Of a DNA stretch of 64,000 nucleotides, positions 1 to 9,800 are shown in pieces (positions within the stretch are counted from its first letter, which is position 1; every line of letters begins with the position of its first letter). The DNA comes from Microbotryum silenes-acaulis (lineage: Eukaryota > Basidiomycota > Microbotryomycetes > Microbotryales > Microbotryaceae): positions 1,922,001 to 1,986,000 of the forward strand of contig QPFY01000003.1 in assembly GCA_003665825.1 (NCBI GenBank), written 5' to 3'. Position numbers and translations under genes: made by a program. Under the pieces are notes generated by a model. It ran no database searches and was not told the origin of the DNA. It saw nothing but the letters and a program-made list of their open reading frames with translations.

Positions 1-1397
1 GATATGTCAGGGCCATGAGCGCAGGGTGCCCATCGTAAATGAATTGAATCCCGTGGCTGTTGTCGTTTGGCGGGTGACGTAATCGGACGACAATCTCTCT
101 TCTCGAAGACCGGTATTCTGTGTCGTCCCCGGGTAGAATGACGGCAACCTCGTCTTCAGTTGGTAAGTTGTAGATTCTCGGATCTCGATTGCGCGGCGCA
201 AGTAACCGCAGCTGGTACATATGTGATGCATCACAGTCCATGAACTCCTGTGCTGTCAAGAACAGTTTGACGCGCCTATTGTGATGTTGCAGCATACCGT
301 CGAGTAGTGGAACAATTTGTTGATATGCCGTGTCCAGACGTCGTACTTCTTCAGACGGTCCATTGAATCTGCGTCGCGCTTCAATGCGTTCCGTCGGAGC
401 CAGGAATAGAATCTGCGCAAAGACTGGGTTGCTTGCTGGGGATGGTGCCAGAGTGCCGATACGATGAAATACGTTCCCGCTCAGGTAGAAAGATGGTGGC
501 CCGGAACCGCTGATGATGCCATGACCTTCCTTTGCTTGTCCCGAATGATGCCATAGCAAAGCTTTCATTGAATGCCAGAATGCGTTCCCAAAAGATCTTC
601 TCAACTGTTTCACGGATATTCAGCAAGGCTGTTAGTCCGCTGTACTTGATTTAGCAGGTTGAAGGAATGGACGTGTACCGACCTGGACCATCGCCAGTCA
701 AAAGCGCGAGCAGCTCGGGGGGCGGTTTTTCGATTCCGGGTAGCCGAACTTTGCCGTCCGCGCAACAGGTTTTGAATGGTGTGACCTCGCCTGGGGTCGA
801 TGATCTTTCGAACTCCCAGTGTAAAGCCGAACAGATTGGACACTGCAATGTCATTGAGCCGAGATCGTGTCGGGCGAAAGGCCCTTCCGGCAGCGGCAGC
901 AGAGCAGTCGGGGGGGTCCGGTTCGATCGCACTCTTTCGCGTTGGCGTCGTTGGCGCTGCTCCGCGGATCGGCGATCGACGGCAGTAGTGGTCGAAGTTG
1001 CAGTTGCGTCTGTACCTGACCCCGCGACGTGAGATAGGTCTGGAACTGGTTCATAACGTGGGCGAACGGATCTCAAGCCTGGAGGTGAAGGACTGCGGGC
1101 GCGTCGCAGTTGCCCGGCTGCCGATGCAGATTGACTCGACGATCCAATTTGCGCGACGTCGTCTTCTTCGATTCGCCGCTGCTGCCTCTCGCGAAGTCGT
1201 CGTTGTCGCTGTGCTTCGGATCTGAGATTGTTCGAGGTTGCTGGCGGCGGCGTGTGTGCGATTAGAGCGGGGGCCGGGTTGTGCGGAGGAGGGACGCGAG
1301 CAGCCTCACGGGCGGCGCGCTCAGCTCGCTCACGTTGCCGACGTCTCTGCTGCCCCTCTGCTCTCCGTGAAGGTTGTTGTAGAGGAGACGATGTCAT
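1..1397 (-). pseudogene. Helitron Rep/helicase, N-terminal part, degenerate and cut by the window edge
   Basis: Reading leftwards from an ATG at 1397, a 248-residue open stretch is rich in Arg/Gln/Glu repeats and ends with a Cys-X2-Cys...HW...CC...GKV.LP block (CPICSALHWEFE, then KTCCADGKVRLPG). That arrangement is typical of the region just before the Helitron_like_N (Rep) domain in fungal Helitron proteins. The frame stops at 651, but the same protein continues in shifted frames: FWERILAFNESFAMASFG near 560-600 corresponds to the family's NIRAYNSALAFTS block, and 1-345 encodes the stretch running through QEFMDCDASHMYQLRLLAPRN. The Rep catalytic motifs and the helicase would lie beyond the left edge. 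Several frame breaks mean this copy is decayed. Family assignment is by recalled family pattern; I am confident it is Helitron, less so of the exact break positions. Confidence 0.82.
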
Positions 1398-1860
1398 TTC
1401 GGCAGTGGCAGGAACTGGATGATTGAAGGAACTACGCTACGATGTGGTAGACACGCAAGACAGGTCGTTTCAGTCTGCTTCGGGAAGCAGAGGGTCATGT
1501 GCCACGCTGCTTTGATTGAAAATGGAACCTCGGCGAACGTGGGCGAAACGGCCTGTGGCCGGCCGACCCTTTCTGAAATAGCGCTAGCTGGCTCAGGGGA
1601 CACGCTGGACCGAGAGCTGTTGCAGTAGCGAAACTATTATGACGTCACGCCACATGGTTTGTCTGTTGGTTTGTCTTTTGGTTTGTCTTTCGTTCTTTGA
1701 CGTTCTTTGTCTCCCGTTACGTCTTTAGTAGATAGTAGAGATAGTAGAGATAGAGATTGTCTCCCGTTACGTCTTTAGTAGATAGTAGAGATAGAGATAG
1801 TAGAGATAGTAGAATAGTAGAATAGTAGATAGTAGGATAGTAGGATAGTAGGATAAGATT
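1398..1860 (-). mobile_element. 5'-terminal region of the Helitron
   Basis: The non-coding leader of the Helitron lies between its start codon and its 5' end. Positions 1540-1720 recur almost identically, inverted, at 32325-32500 (shared GCCACAGGCCGTTTCGCCC and AGACGTAACGGGAGAC blocks), so two unlinked copies share this end, as expected for an element terminus. The end itself is AT-rich with repeats of TAGTAGAGA/TAGTAGGATAG type. The exact 5' TC dinucleotide cannot be fixed because of the repeats. Confidence 0.7.
1709..1808. repeat. 50-bp tandem duplication in Helitron 5' end
   Basis: The block starting GTCTCCCGTTACGTCTTTAG occurs at about 1709 and again at about 1759, a 50-bp spacing, each followed by TAGTAGAGA repeats. 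The homologous end at 32218-32505 has only one copy of this block. It is a local duplication of the putative terminus. Confidence 0.75.
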
Positions 1861-2425
1861 GGACAGGTTCTGTCAGCCAAAAAAGTCGGGAGATTGAAAA
1901 GTTCATAAATTTTGACAGGTATAAGATTGGGCGATATAAATTTTCTCAGGTCTGACTGTACTTGTCTCGCGACTCTGTGACAGCTGCCACATGTCGCCGG
2001 AACTGTCTCAAGGCAGAGCTGTTGAGTCACCTGGGGGGCCCGTGTCATCCGATTCAGTTGGTCTGTGCATCACCCGCCCAAACCAACCACACTACGTAGC
2101 ATCCACGGATAATGCTGGAAGCTCCAAACGGTCGACCAGTGCGATCACAACGGTACCTAGGTACGTGCACTGAATAGTTGCGCTCGACGCCGACCCCTGA
2201 ACGTGGCAAAACCCTGGCCCGTGCGACGTCCAAAACGGTCCAATTTGGTCCTTCTCCTATTTTCCAGCTGACGTGCCCGAAATCAACTTCGGTCAGCCCA
2301 AATCCGTACCACCGCGGGCCACCCTCGTTTCTTTCCTTCACTGTCCTGTGTGCTCTCATAGCCAAATCCCCACTCATCAAAGTCCTACTTCCAACGTGTT
2401 AAACCTCCAAGCCTCGGCACGAAAG
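1861..2425. other. Intergenic, no supported gene
   Basis: I see no conserved coding stretch here. The right part (2180-2425) is pyrimidine-rich and would be the promoter and leader of the doubtful gene at 2426. Confidence 0.5.
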
Positions 2426-2790
2426 ATGGTCCGCTTCCATCTCCTTGGACTCGTCGCAGTACAGCTCGCGCTCCAAATCTTCGCAGCGCTAGCAACCTTC
2501 GACTTCAACTGTCAAGCTGAAGGCGACAATGTTGCAAAAAAGGTTCGTCCTGACCCTTTCTGATGGTCCTTGCGATCTCACTTGTCATTTGGACTGACTC
2601 CAATGACCGCCTTGGCTTTGGCCGCCTAGCAGAGGCATGACTGTCTAGTCTATGGCGCAGACGCTGTTCACAGTCCCGCTTCGCGTAATCAGCATAACTC
2701 CTTGTGCCTGTGTTCAGACGATCAGTGGTTCAGCAAATACAACAGCTGTCTCGCCGGAGGTCGGTTGCTTCCCTGAAATCAACAGCTGAT
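2426..2790 (+). CDS. Candidate small secreted protein (doubtful)
   Basis: From the ATG at 2426 the protein begins with a convincing signal-peptide-like segment (MVRFHLLGLVAVQLALQIF, then AALATFDF) followed by a short polar part with one Cys. The open frame is cut at about 2542 by a possible intron donor GTTCGT; an acceptor CAG at 2716-2718 restores frame and gives a short second exon ending at a stop near 2790. The predicted product would be about 62 residues. No family is recognised. It sits between two Helitron clusters, so it could be an effector-like gene, a relic of a longer gene, or chance. A further stretch with Cys residues (2800-2960) lies in another frame and could be a third exon. 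Confidence 0.3.
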
Positions 2791-3757
2791 GTTAGTGACC
2801 TTCAAGATAGCTTACGCACTGTCTCGTCGTGCCCCTCAGTGACAAACACCAAATGGACGTCCGACATCAAACAAGACATGCACCGCCGCTGCGTAACGTG
2901 CCAGAAAATGTATAAAGATAGTACCGTGTGGCCTGATCCCGTCCCGGGTGAGTCCGTTTGATAGTACACACAGCCACACGGCTTACACACCACGTAAACT
3001 GCCATGCCGGGCACGCACACCATTGTATCGTCGCTGATCAAGCTCCCTCCACTTGCAAATTGCGTTAGTCGCCCCGGGATGCTGACTGCTCAAACGCATA
3101 TGAGCGAACAGACGTCCGACTTGGCTGTCCCCTCGAACGCTCGCCGTCGATTTGTACCGTCGATCAACCGTTCAAGCTCACCGTTGTGGCCGCCTTTCGA
3201 CACATCTGCCCCGTGTAGATGATTTACTTTCAATCGATTGAGATCTCTATTGTGTCCCGTCATTTCGTAGATCCGTCTCCCCTTTTCCCCCAGTCAGTTT
3301 TCGTCTTCTTCGCATTCCTTTTCAGCAATCGATTGAAGTCCTGGCTTGTTCAAAAAGACTTGCCGTCAGAAGTGAGCGTACGTTGAAGAGGAGGATCAAC
3401 TACCGCCAAGGAGCGAGTCCGAGTCTCGCCTACAACAAGAGCATAGCTACAGGGCATTGCCGAAATTTCACTTGAGCTGCGGCTGCTTTCTTCTACCGTC
3501 TTCTTCTCGGCAAGTATGTCTCCCCGCACGCACAGCGCTACCCCGATCTCTAGGCTGCTCCTAGTCGAGGCCATATTAGAACTCTGAGGTCCGGGCACGA
3601 GATACGTAAGTATGAGAGCCGAAGATGATAGATCAGATAGTTGAAGAGAAAGAAGAAAGGCTTTGGAAGCGCGCGCGAGCTAGGCTCAGTCGAGGCGCAA
3701 GAGGCCGCTGATATAGGCCCCCCCCCGGTCGGAGGCGCTTTTTTTATTTCGTGATGA
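2791..3757. other. Unassigned stretch between relic gene and Helitrons
   Basis: Only short, unsupported open frames are present on both strands. A C-run near 3720-3726 and GC-alternating tracts near 3672 are the only visible structure. No transposon protein is recognised. Confidence 0.5.
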
Positions 3758-4380
3758 CCAGTGGGAACCCGTTAAATTAACGGGAGGATTAAATGCAAAT
3801 AGCAGGATAATCAACAGTCTACATGATTTCAGCGCAGAGGTTAAGAAAACACCATACGAATTACTCTAACTAATAATAATAAAATGTCGATCCGCGACCC
3901 ATGTACCTAAAATCGCAGTTTTTGTCTGTGTTGCGGCCCTCCGGGCCGCAAGTGATGAATGTACCTGTACACTATTGAGTTTGCCGCACCTGCCTGTAGT
4001 ATTGGCGTCTCGACCAGAAGTCATGTACGACCCTTTCTGCATTTTCTGGACCATAAAAGTCGACCTACAGCCCGACTACGATTTTTGTCGATTTTTGACA
4101 TGGTGGGAACTATTGAGCTGTTTGTGTAGGATTTAATGCATAGCAAGCGCGTGGGTTTCATGACGCTTCTTCTACAGAGCTCAGGCGTGGTCTCGCTGTC
4201 GTTGACGCGCAGGTGCGGGCGCGGGTCGATCACGTGACGGACTGTTTACATCGCGACAACGGTTTTAGGGGCTCAACAACAACAAGAGGTTCCAGGCGCT
4301 GTGAATACTCCTGCGCTACTCTCTCTAATTTTCGCCTTTTCCCTCCCACTCACATCGAATTTTCGTGACAACCGCGCCGA

Positions 4381-5344
4381 GTGCCCATTTTGCTGATGGA
4401 GGGTAGCGCCGTACGACAGCGTACCGCCGTACTATTCTTCAGGCGCACGGTGATCAATGTCCCGACGGTCGGCCCAAGTACCAAGTTGTTAGCTCGCTCC
4501 ATCCGTCTGCGATGCCTCTCCGTTACCCACTCCTATTCCCTGCAGGAGAAGATGACTTCCTCCTCAACGTTCCTCTTTGCAGTTCCAACCAAGCTGGGTC
4601 ACCCTTCGCCGACAAAGAGGATGAAGACGAGGAGGAAGGGGACGAAGAGAATGATCGGATGGTGAACGTAAGCGCCTTCGGCTCTTTCTCGGATGCTCCA
4701 TTCTCTTAAGGCGCACGCACAGACTGACATTGAATGTTTGAACACCTAGGACGAAGCTCAAATAAAGGGGATCGAGGTGGCGAGTCTTGCGTTCACAATT
4801 ATTTGCGTACTACTTGCACGAACGCGATGAATACTTCTCGGGCTCGCATGCCACCCAGCGTCTCTTCCTCGAGTTCCTCATCGACGGATACTCCCAGGTC
4901 GAGACCGATCGACTCAACTATATCCGGTTTCATCAAGAAACCACACGCCTCACCACGGTGCAAGGCATTACCGACGTTGTTGCTAACAGCTTGACCCCGG
5001 ACCAGATTGGACGTTCGGTAATGTTGGACTCAACGTTCAAACATAGCCCGCGCGAGATCACGCAGCGTTACCAAGATGCGATGGCGTGCGTCGTCAAATA
5101 TGGAAAGGGGTTCGCTGTTCATCACGGTGACGTGCAACCCCGAATTGCCGGAAATCATGGCTGGCTCGGGCCGAACGATAAAGCATGCAACCGTCCGGAT
5201 CTCATTGCACGAGTGTTTGAAGCCAAGTTGAACCGACTCTGCGACGACGTTTTTGGCAACAAGCAACGGGCAGGCTGTTTGGGCGATGAATGGAGAACTG
5301 TTTCTTTACTGTACTTCGTAGTGTGCTTTCTTAACCTCTGTTGA
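4381..5344 (+). pseudogene. Helitron_like_N fragment in copy A
   Basis: The reading begins around RYPLLFPAGEDDF (about 4515-4560), the start of the Helitron N-terminal Rep region, then an acidic insert, then YFSGSHATQRLFLEFLIDG, and at about 5190-5245 NRPDLIARVFEAKLNRLCDD, which corresponds to the family's RPDLVARVFKLKL block. The piece expected to read SLFITVTCNPELPEI is present only in a shifted frame, so at least one indel breaks the protein. The downstream Rep catalytic and helicase parts are absent: about 60 bases after the fragment the element's 3' end follows. This is a non-autonomous, internally deleted copy. Confidence 0.75.
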
Positions 5345-5399
5345 AATCACGTAGACTGTTCGATTCTCCTGCTATTTGAATTTCACCCTCCCGTTAATT

Positions 5400-5416
5400 T
5401 AACGGGTTCCCACTGG
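5400..5416 (+). repeat. Helitron 3' hairpin and CTGG end (copy A)
   Basis: The palindrome CCCGTTAATTTAACGGG ends ten bases before the CTGG terminus. The same palindrome lies at about 3768-3784 for copy B (inverted). In copy C (30518-30540) the hairpin is shortened to GTTAATTTAAC because six bases (GGGTTC) are missing. Confidence 0.75.
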
Positions 5417-5447
5417 TTACAGCAAAGAAACAAAATCCATTCATCCT

Positions 5448-6420
5448 TCATTCATCGCCAAAACAGCCTGCCCGTTGCTTGTTGCCAAAAACGTCGTCGC
5501 AGAGTCGGTTCAACTTGGCTTCAAACACTCGTGCAATGAGATCCGGACGGTTGCATGCTTTATCGTTCGGCCCGAGCCAGCCATGATTTCCGGCAATTCG
5601 GGGTTGCACGTCACCGTGATGAACAGCGAACCCCTTTCTATATTTGACGACGCACGCCATCGCATCTTGATAACGCTGCGTGATCTCGCGCGGGCTATGT
5701 TTGAACGTTGAGTCCAACATTACCGAACGTCCAATCTGGTCCGGGGTCAAGCTGTTAGCAACAACGTCGGTAATGCCTTGCACCGTGGTGAGGCGTGTGG
5801 TTTCTTGATGAAACCGGATATAGTTGAGTCGATCGGTCTCGACCTGGGAGTATCCGTCGATGAGGAACTCGAGGAAGAGACGCTGGGTGGCATGCGAGCC
5901 CGAGAAGTATTCATCGCGTTCGTGCAAGTAATATGAGAAGAATTGGGAAGTGAGACTGGGGTTGATCCACCTCGACCCCTTCTCCTTGACCTTCGTCCTA
6001 GATGTTGGGACATTCTATGTCAGTCTGTGCTTGCGTTTCAACAGAAAGGAACATGTGAGAAAGAGCTGAAGATGCTTACGTTCATCATCGCCATTCTATT
6101 GTCCCCTTCTTTGCCGTCTTCATCCTCATCGTCCCCCTCTTCGTCTTCTTCGTCCGGACCAAGACCGGCAAGTACCTCCCGCGATTGGACACCATTGCCG
6201 ATCTGCTCTGGGTTTCTGGCGATGGGCGGCCCAGCTTGGTTGAACCCGCCAAGAGGAATGTTGGGGTGGAAGCCATCTGCCCCCGCGGGGAAGAGTAGTG
6301 GGTACCGGAGAGGCATTGCAGACGGATGGAGCGAGCTAACGATTTGCTACTTGGGTCGACCATCGGGACATCGATCACCGTGCACCTGGAGAATAAGGGC
6401 TTGCGGTCCACGATCTCCCG
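5448..6420 (-). pseudogene. Helitron_like_N fragment in copy B
   Basis: The same protein piece as in copy A and nearly identical in sequence, read on the minus strand: RYPLLFPAGADGFHPNIPLG near 6300, an acidic EED/DDED tract near 6140-6170, YFSGSHATQ near 5900 and RPDLIARVFEAKLNRLCDD near 5500. It carries the same internal frame break around the TCNPELPEI block, showing that copies A, B and C were amplified after the protein was already broken. Confidence 0.72.
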
Positions 6421-6500
6421 TATTGGTGTCGGAATCGCAGATAAGCACCGCCATTTCCGTGCTTGATGTAGGAAGGTTGTGGCTGGGTCGGTCTCGGCCT

Positions 6501-6847
6501 GCGGCGCTTGAAGTGGCTGAGACAGTAACTAAGTATCACCCGAGGTCGAGGCCGGCACCAATTGTTCAATACGAAAGGATGGTTTTGAAAAGAGTCGAAA
6601 AGCCGTAATAGAGGCGAGCGCGACAACTTCTTCCGTCCTGAAAGCGTGAAAGCAACACTCCCATCTTCACTGCAGTCGTTCCGAGTTAACGGTGTCAAGA
6701 CGCGCGCCGCCGGGTTGCAAAGTCAAGCACGTGACGTTGGCCTAGACGGTAAACACGCGCGAGGCGGGGGCGAGCGCTCCTCGTACTCTCGCGCTCCGAT
6801 TCAAACACGCCGATTCCACACCGCCCGGTCGTTGAATCAGTCATACG
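6501..6847. promoter_or_regulatory. Presumed promoter and leader of the PACT-domain gene
   Basis: The stretch between the decayed end of Helitron copy B and the spliced start codon at 6848 contains no protein-coding signal and no usable ATG other than a short uORF near 6579. It should hold the promoter and 5' UTR of the downstream gene, so the Helitron lies within a few hundred bases of that promoter. Confidence 0.45.
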
Positions 6848-9800
6848 AGTGAGTCCCAAACTGTATCCTTGACTGCGACGCTATCCTTTACACTGACCTA
6901 TTCTTCCCCCGCTCCGACTGTGCGCTCAGTGTTTCCCGCGCTGGAAACGCCGTCGCGCGTGCTCCGTCGACTCGATGACCTCGAGCAACAATCCTTACCG
7001 GACCTGCCCGACCTCCCTTCGATGCTCGATCAAGACGACGAAGATTCCACTCCCGAATCACCACCCCGTCTCATCGTAGCGGGGGGTCGAGTGAATCCGT
7101 CTGAAGGGGAGGACGAAGCGAGTTCGATGATTAAACCCCGTCAAAGGGACGACACGCCTTTCACTTCAACACCTTTACCTGCTTCGGCCATGACGGCAAA
7201 GACGTGTTCTTCGACGCAACACATCTTGCGATCAAAGGAATTGTTGATGACGAGTAAATCGACGACCTCGACGGCGACGACAGGCTCGAATCGGACGGTT
7301 GTACCGCTCAACCCTTCGACGCGATTCAATCAACATCTCGAGTCCGACTCCGCAACTCAACACCCAACCTTGTCCGACAAGCAGAAAGGGACTCAACCCT
7401 TGGTCGACGAAACGAGTGTGATCGAGTCGCGTCATTGGGGTGGCTTCGAGGGTCAGGGTTTCGCGGATGAAGATGAGATGGTCGTGCTTAGTTCTGGGTC
7501 GGGAACGGAGAGCGATCGACCTTCTTTGGCGCGAGCGTCTTCGTTCAATCGACCTTCCCAACTCCACGATGAGGATCACGACGATCAAGATTTGACCACT
7601 TCTTCTTCTTCCGCTGCGTCTTCTTTCACCGCCGATAACGATATCGATTCACCCGTCGCGACTCGCGCTCAACCCGATCCTCGTCAACGCGCCGTAAGGA
7701 TCGCCAATACCACCTCCCCTGAACGCCGAGTGGCCCTGTCCTCTATCATCGATTCCCCCGAGCTAGGTCGACGCGATTCCATCGATGCACTTTCCAAAGA
7801 TTCCTTTCCCTCCCTCTCGAACCTCTCGACTCCACATGCGAACTATTCGCATAACGCTTACAGTAATGCAGGCCATGCTGATCCCCGAACCCCGCTCGGT
7901 CGATTATACGCCACCCCCACCGGAAGCCCCGATTCGGTCGAAGGAGTCGTCAAAGCGATCTTACCACCTTCGTCTTCCCCTGCAGCGGTCAGGAGGGCTC
8001 AACACGTATTGATCACGCTCAAGTCAACTTCGAAACCGATCTTGAAGAAAGGTACACCTCATCCCCAAAGGTATAGGGGTCGTCAACTCGTTGATACGCC
8101 TTTATCCGTCGCTTCGCAAAAGAAGATGAACGACGGCTCACCGGGGGAGGAAAGAGCGGTCGAAGAAGAAGAAGAGGATAGTATCGAGGCAGCTCATTTA
8201 TTGCAAGACGAATCGACCTCGTCGTCCAATGATCTGACGACTTTACATAGGGGTAATACGTCGTTACCTTCCGGTGGAGCGACGGGCTTTGCTGTCGCCG
8301 GACCGGGTACGAGGGTCGATCGCTTCGATCATGTTAAACTCAATGCGTACCTTCATCAATTCAATGGCACTTTGACGGCGGAGAATGTACAGCTTACCAA
8401 GAACTTGGGGGACAAGACCAAGGAGAATGAGCAGTTGAGGAAGGAGGTATTGAGGTTGAGGGAAATTAGCAGTTTGGCTGGTGAGTCGAGGGTGGGAAAT
8501 GATACGCGGGAAGAGGAGGGGGAGGGCAATAGCTCGAGGGTGGAAGCGGTTTTGAATGGATTGGTGGAGGGGAGGAACGAGGGACCGTCGAGGCGCGTTC
8601 AAGAACTGGAGGAACTCGTCGATCGATTGCAGAACGAGCTCGAGGATAAGGACCGACAACTCGTCGAACGCGAGAAACGATCTCGCTTCACCGACACTAG
8701 TGACGAACGCCACGACTTCAAGGCCGAACTCGAGGAAAAGGTGGCCGAGAACGAACAATTGGCCTCGGCATTGGAGGATGCGCGATCGCGCGTTGACGAA
8801 CTCTTGACCGAGCTCGAGAACCAAGAGGCCGGATTCGCGCAGAAGAACTCGGAGCTGAACCAGGAGCTGTGTACGATCATGGAGAAGCAGGATAGCGATC
8901 TACAGACTACGAGGGAGCAGTTGACGGATGCGAGGCAGGAGATCGAGAGGTTGCAGAACAAGACGGGCGATGATTCGGATCGCCATGTCGTGCTCGAACT
9001 CAAGGAGGAGATTCGGCGATTGCAACACCGCGTCGATGAGCTCGAGTCGACAGTCGAGCAGAAGGAGGTCGAACTCGAGGACCTGAAAAAGAAGCAAGAA
9101 AATTTGACCGAGTCCGAAGTCGAGCTCAAGCGCCAAATCGCCGAACAACTCGAGAACGTGCAACAGATCGAAGAGGCGCTCAACGAATCGGCTCAGCAAC
9201 TTGTGCAGCACGAGGACGAACTTGAGACGCTCAAGGCGCAACTGGCGGCCGAGAAGAACGTCAACTCGACGCTTTCAGCGCAAATCTCGCAACTCAAGCT
9301 GCCCAAGGCCAAGAGTCCTCTGGCAAACGAGGTCTACAACAGCAACAAGGACTCGATCATCGGCTCGCTCGAGGAAGAGCTCCAAGTCGCACAGCAAGAG
9401 GTACGCGAGCTCAAGCAGCGTCTGCAGCAGCGTGAATCGCGAGAGGAGGTCGAGGTGCAACAGCTCAAGATTAGAACGCTCGAATCGCAAAAGCGCGAAC
9501 TAGAGGATCGCGTCTCGTCGCTCAAGTCTCAGGTCACGATGTCGTTCGGCTCGCCGAAGAGGAACGGCTCGACGCCTGACAGGTCCAATTTATTCCGCTC
9601 CATCATCGGTCTCCAGACGCCCAAGACCCCTGGCCAGATGCTCGGCAACGTAAATGCGTTCGCATACACCCGGCTCTCTTGCAAAAGCTAAAACTGACTC
9701 TGCATCTATTGTGTCAAACTAGATCACCGCTTGGTCTCCCGGATCAGCGGCCGACGAGACTATTCAACCGCTCTATTCACACATGCAAGAACTCGTCCAA

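Larger units (their letters stand above)
3861..5416 (+). mobile_element. Short Helitron copy A (plus), nested in copy B
   Basis: This 1.56-kb element lies in the opposite orientation inside copy B. Its left end shares the segment GTCGATCCGCGAC...CATGTACC with the 5' end of copy C. Its right end is the CCCGTTAATTTAACGGG hairpin plus TTCCCACTGG, ending at 5416. The flanks are A (3860) and T (5417), and removing the element rejoins a sequence (ACGAA|TTACAGC) that matches copy C (ACGAAGTACAGC). No target duplication is visible, as expected for rolling-circle insertion. Confidence 0.78.
3758..6500 (-). mobile_element. Short Helitron copy B (minus), interrupted by copy A
   Basis: Its 3' terminus is at 3758: read on the minus strand it ends CCCGTTAATTTAACGGG (a palindrome able to form a hairpin), ten bases, then CTGG followed by T, which fits the Helitron rule of a 3' hairpin, a CTRR end and insertion between A and T. 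The element runs 3758-3860, is interrupted by copy A (3861-5416), and resumes at 5417, as judged by alignment to copy C at 30518-32217, where the corresponding sequence is continuous. Similarity to copy C fades near 6500, so the 5' end is truncated or diverged there. Confidence 0.75.

Noticed and set aside
3758..5416. A DNA transposon with about 100-bp terminal inverted repeats
   Set aside because: The inverted ends are explained better by two oppositely oriented Helitrons, because copy C has the hairpin end on one side only and the flanks show A|T without a duplication.
8264..9490. Several minus-strand open frames inside the spindle pole gene
   Set aside because: Coiled-coil GAG/CTC-rich coding produces long complementary frames; the plus strand has the domain, splice and frame evidence.
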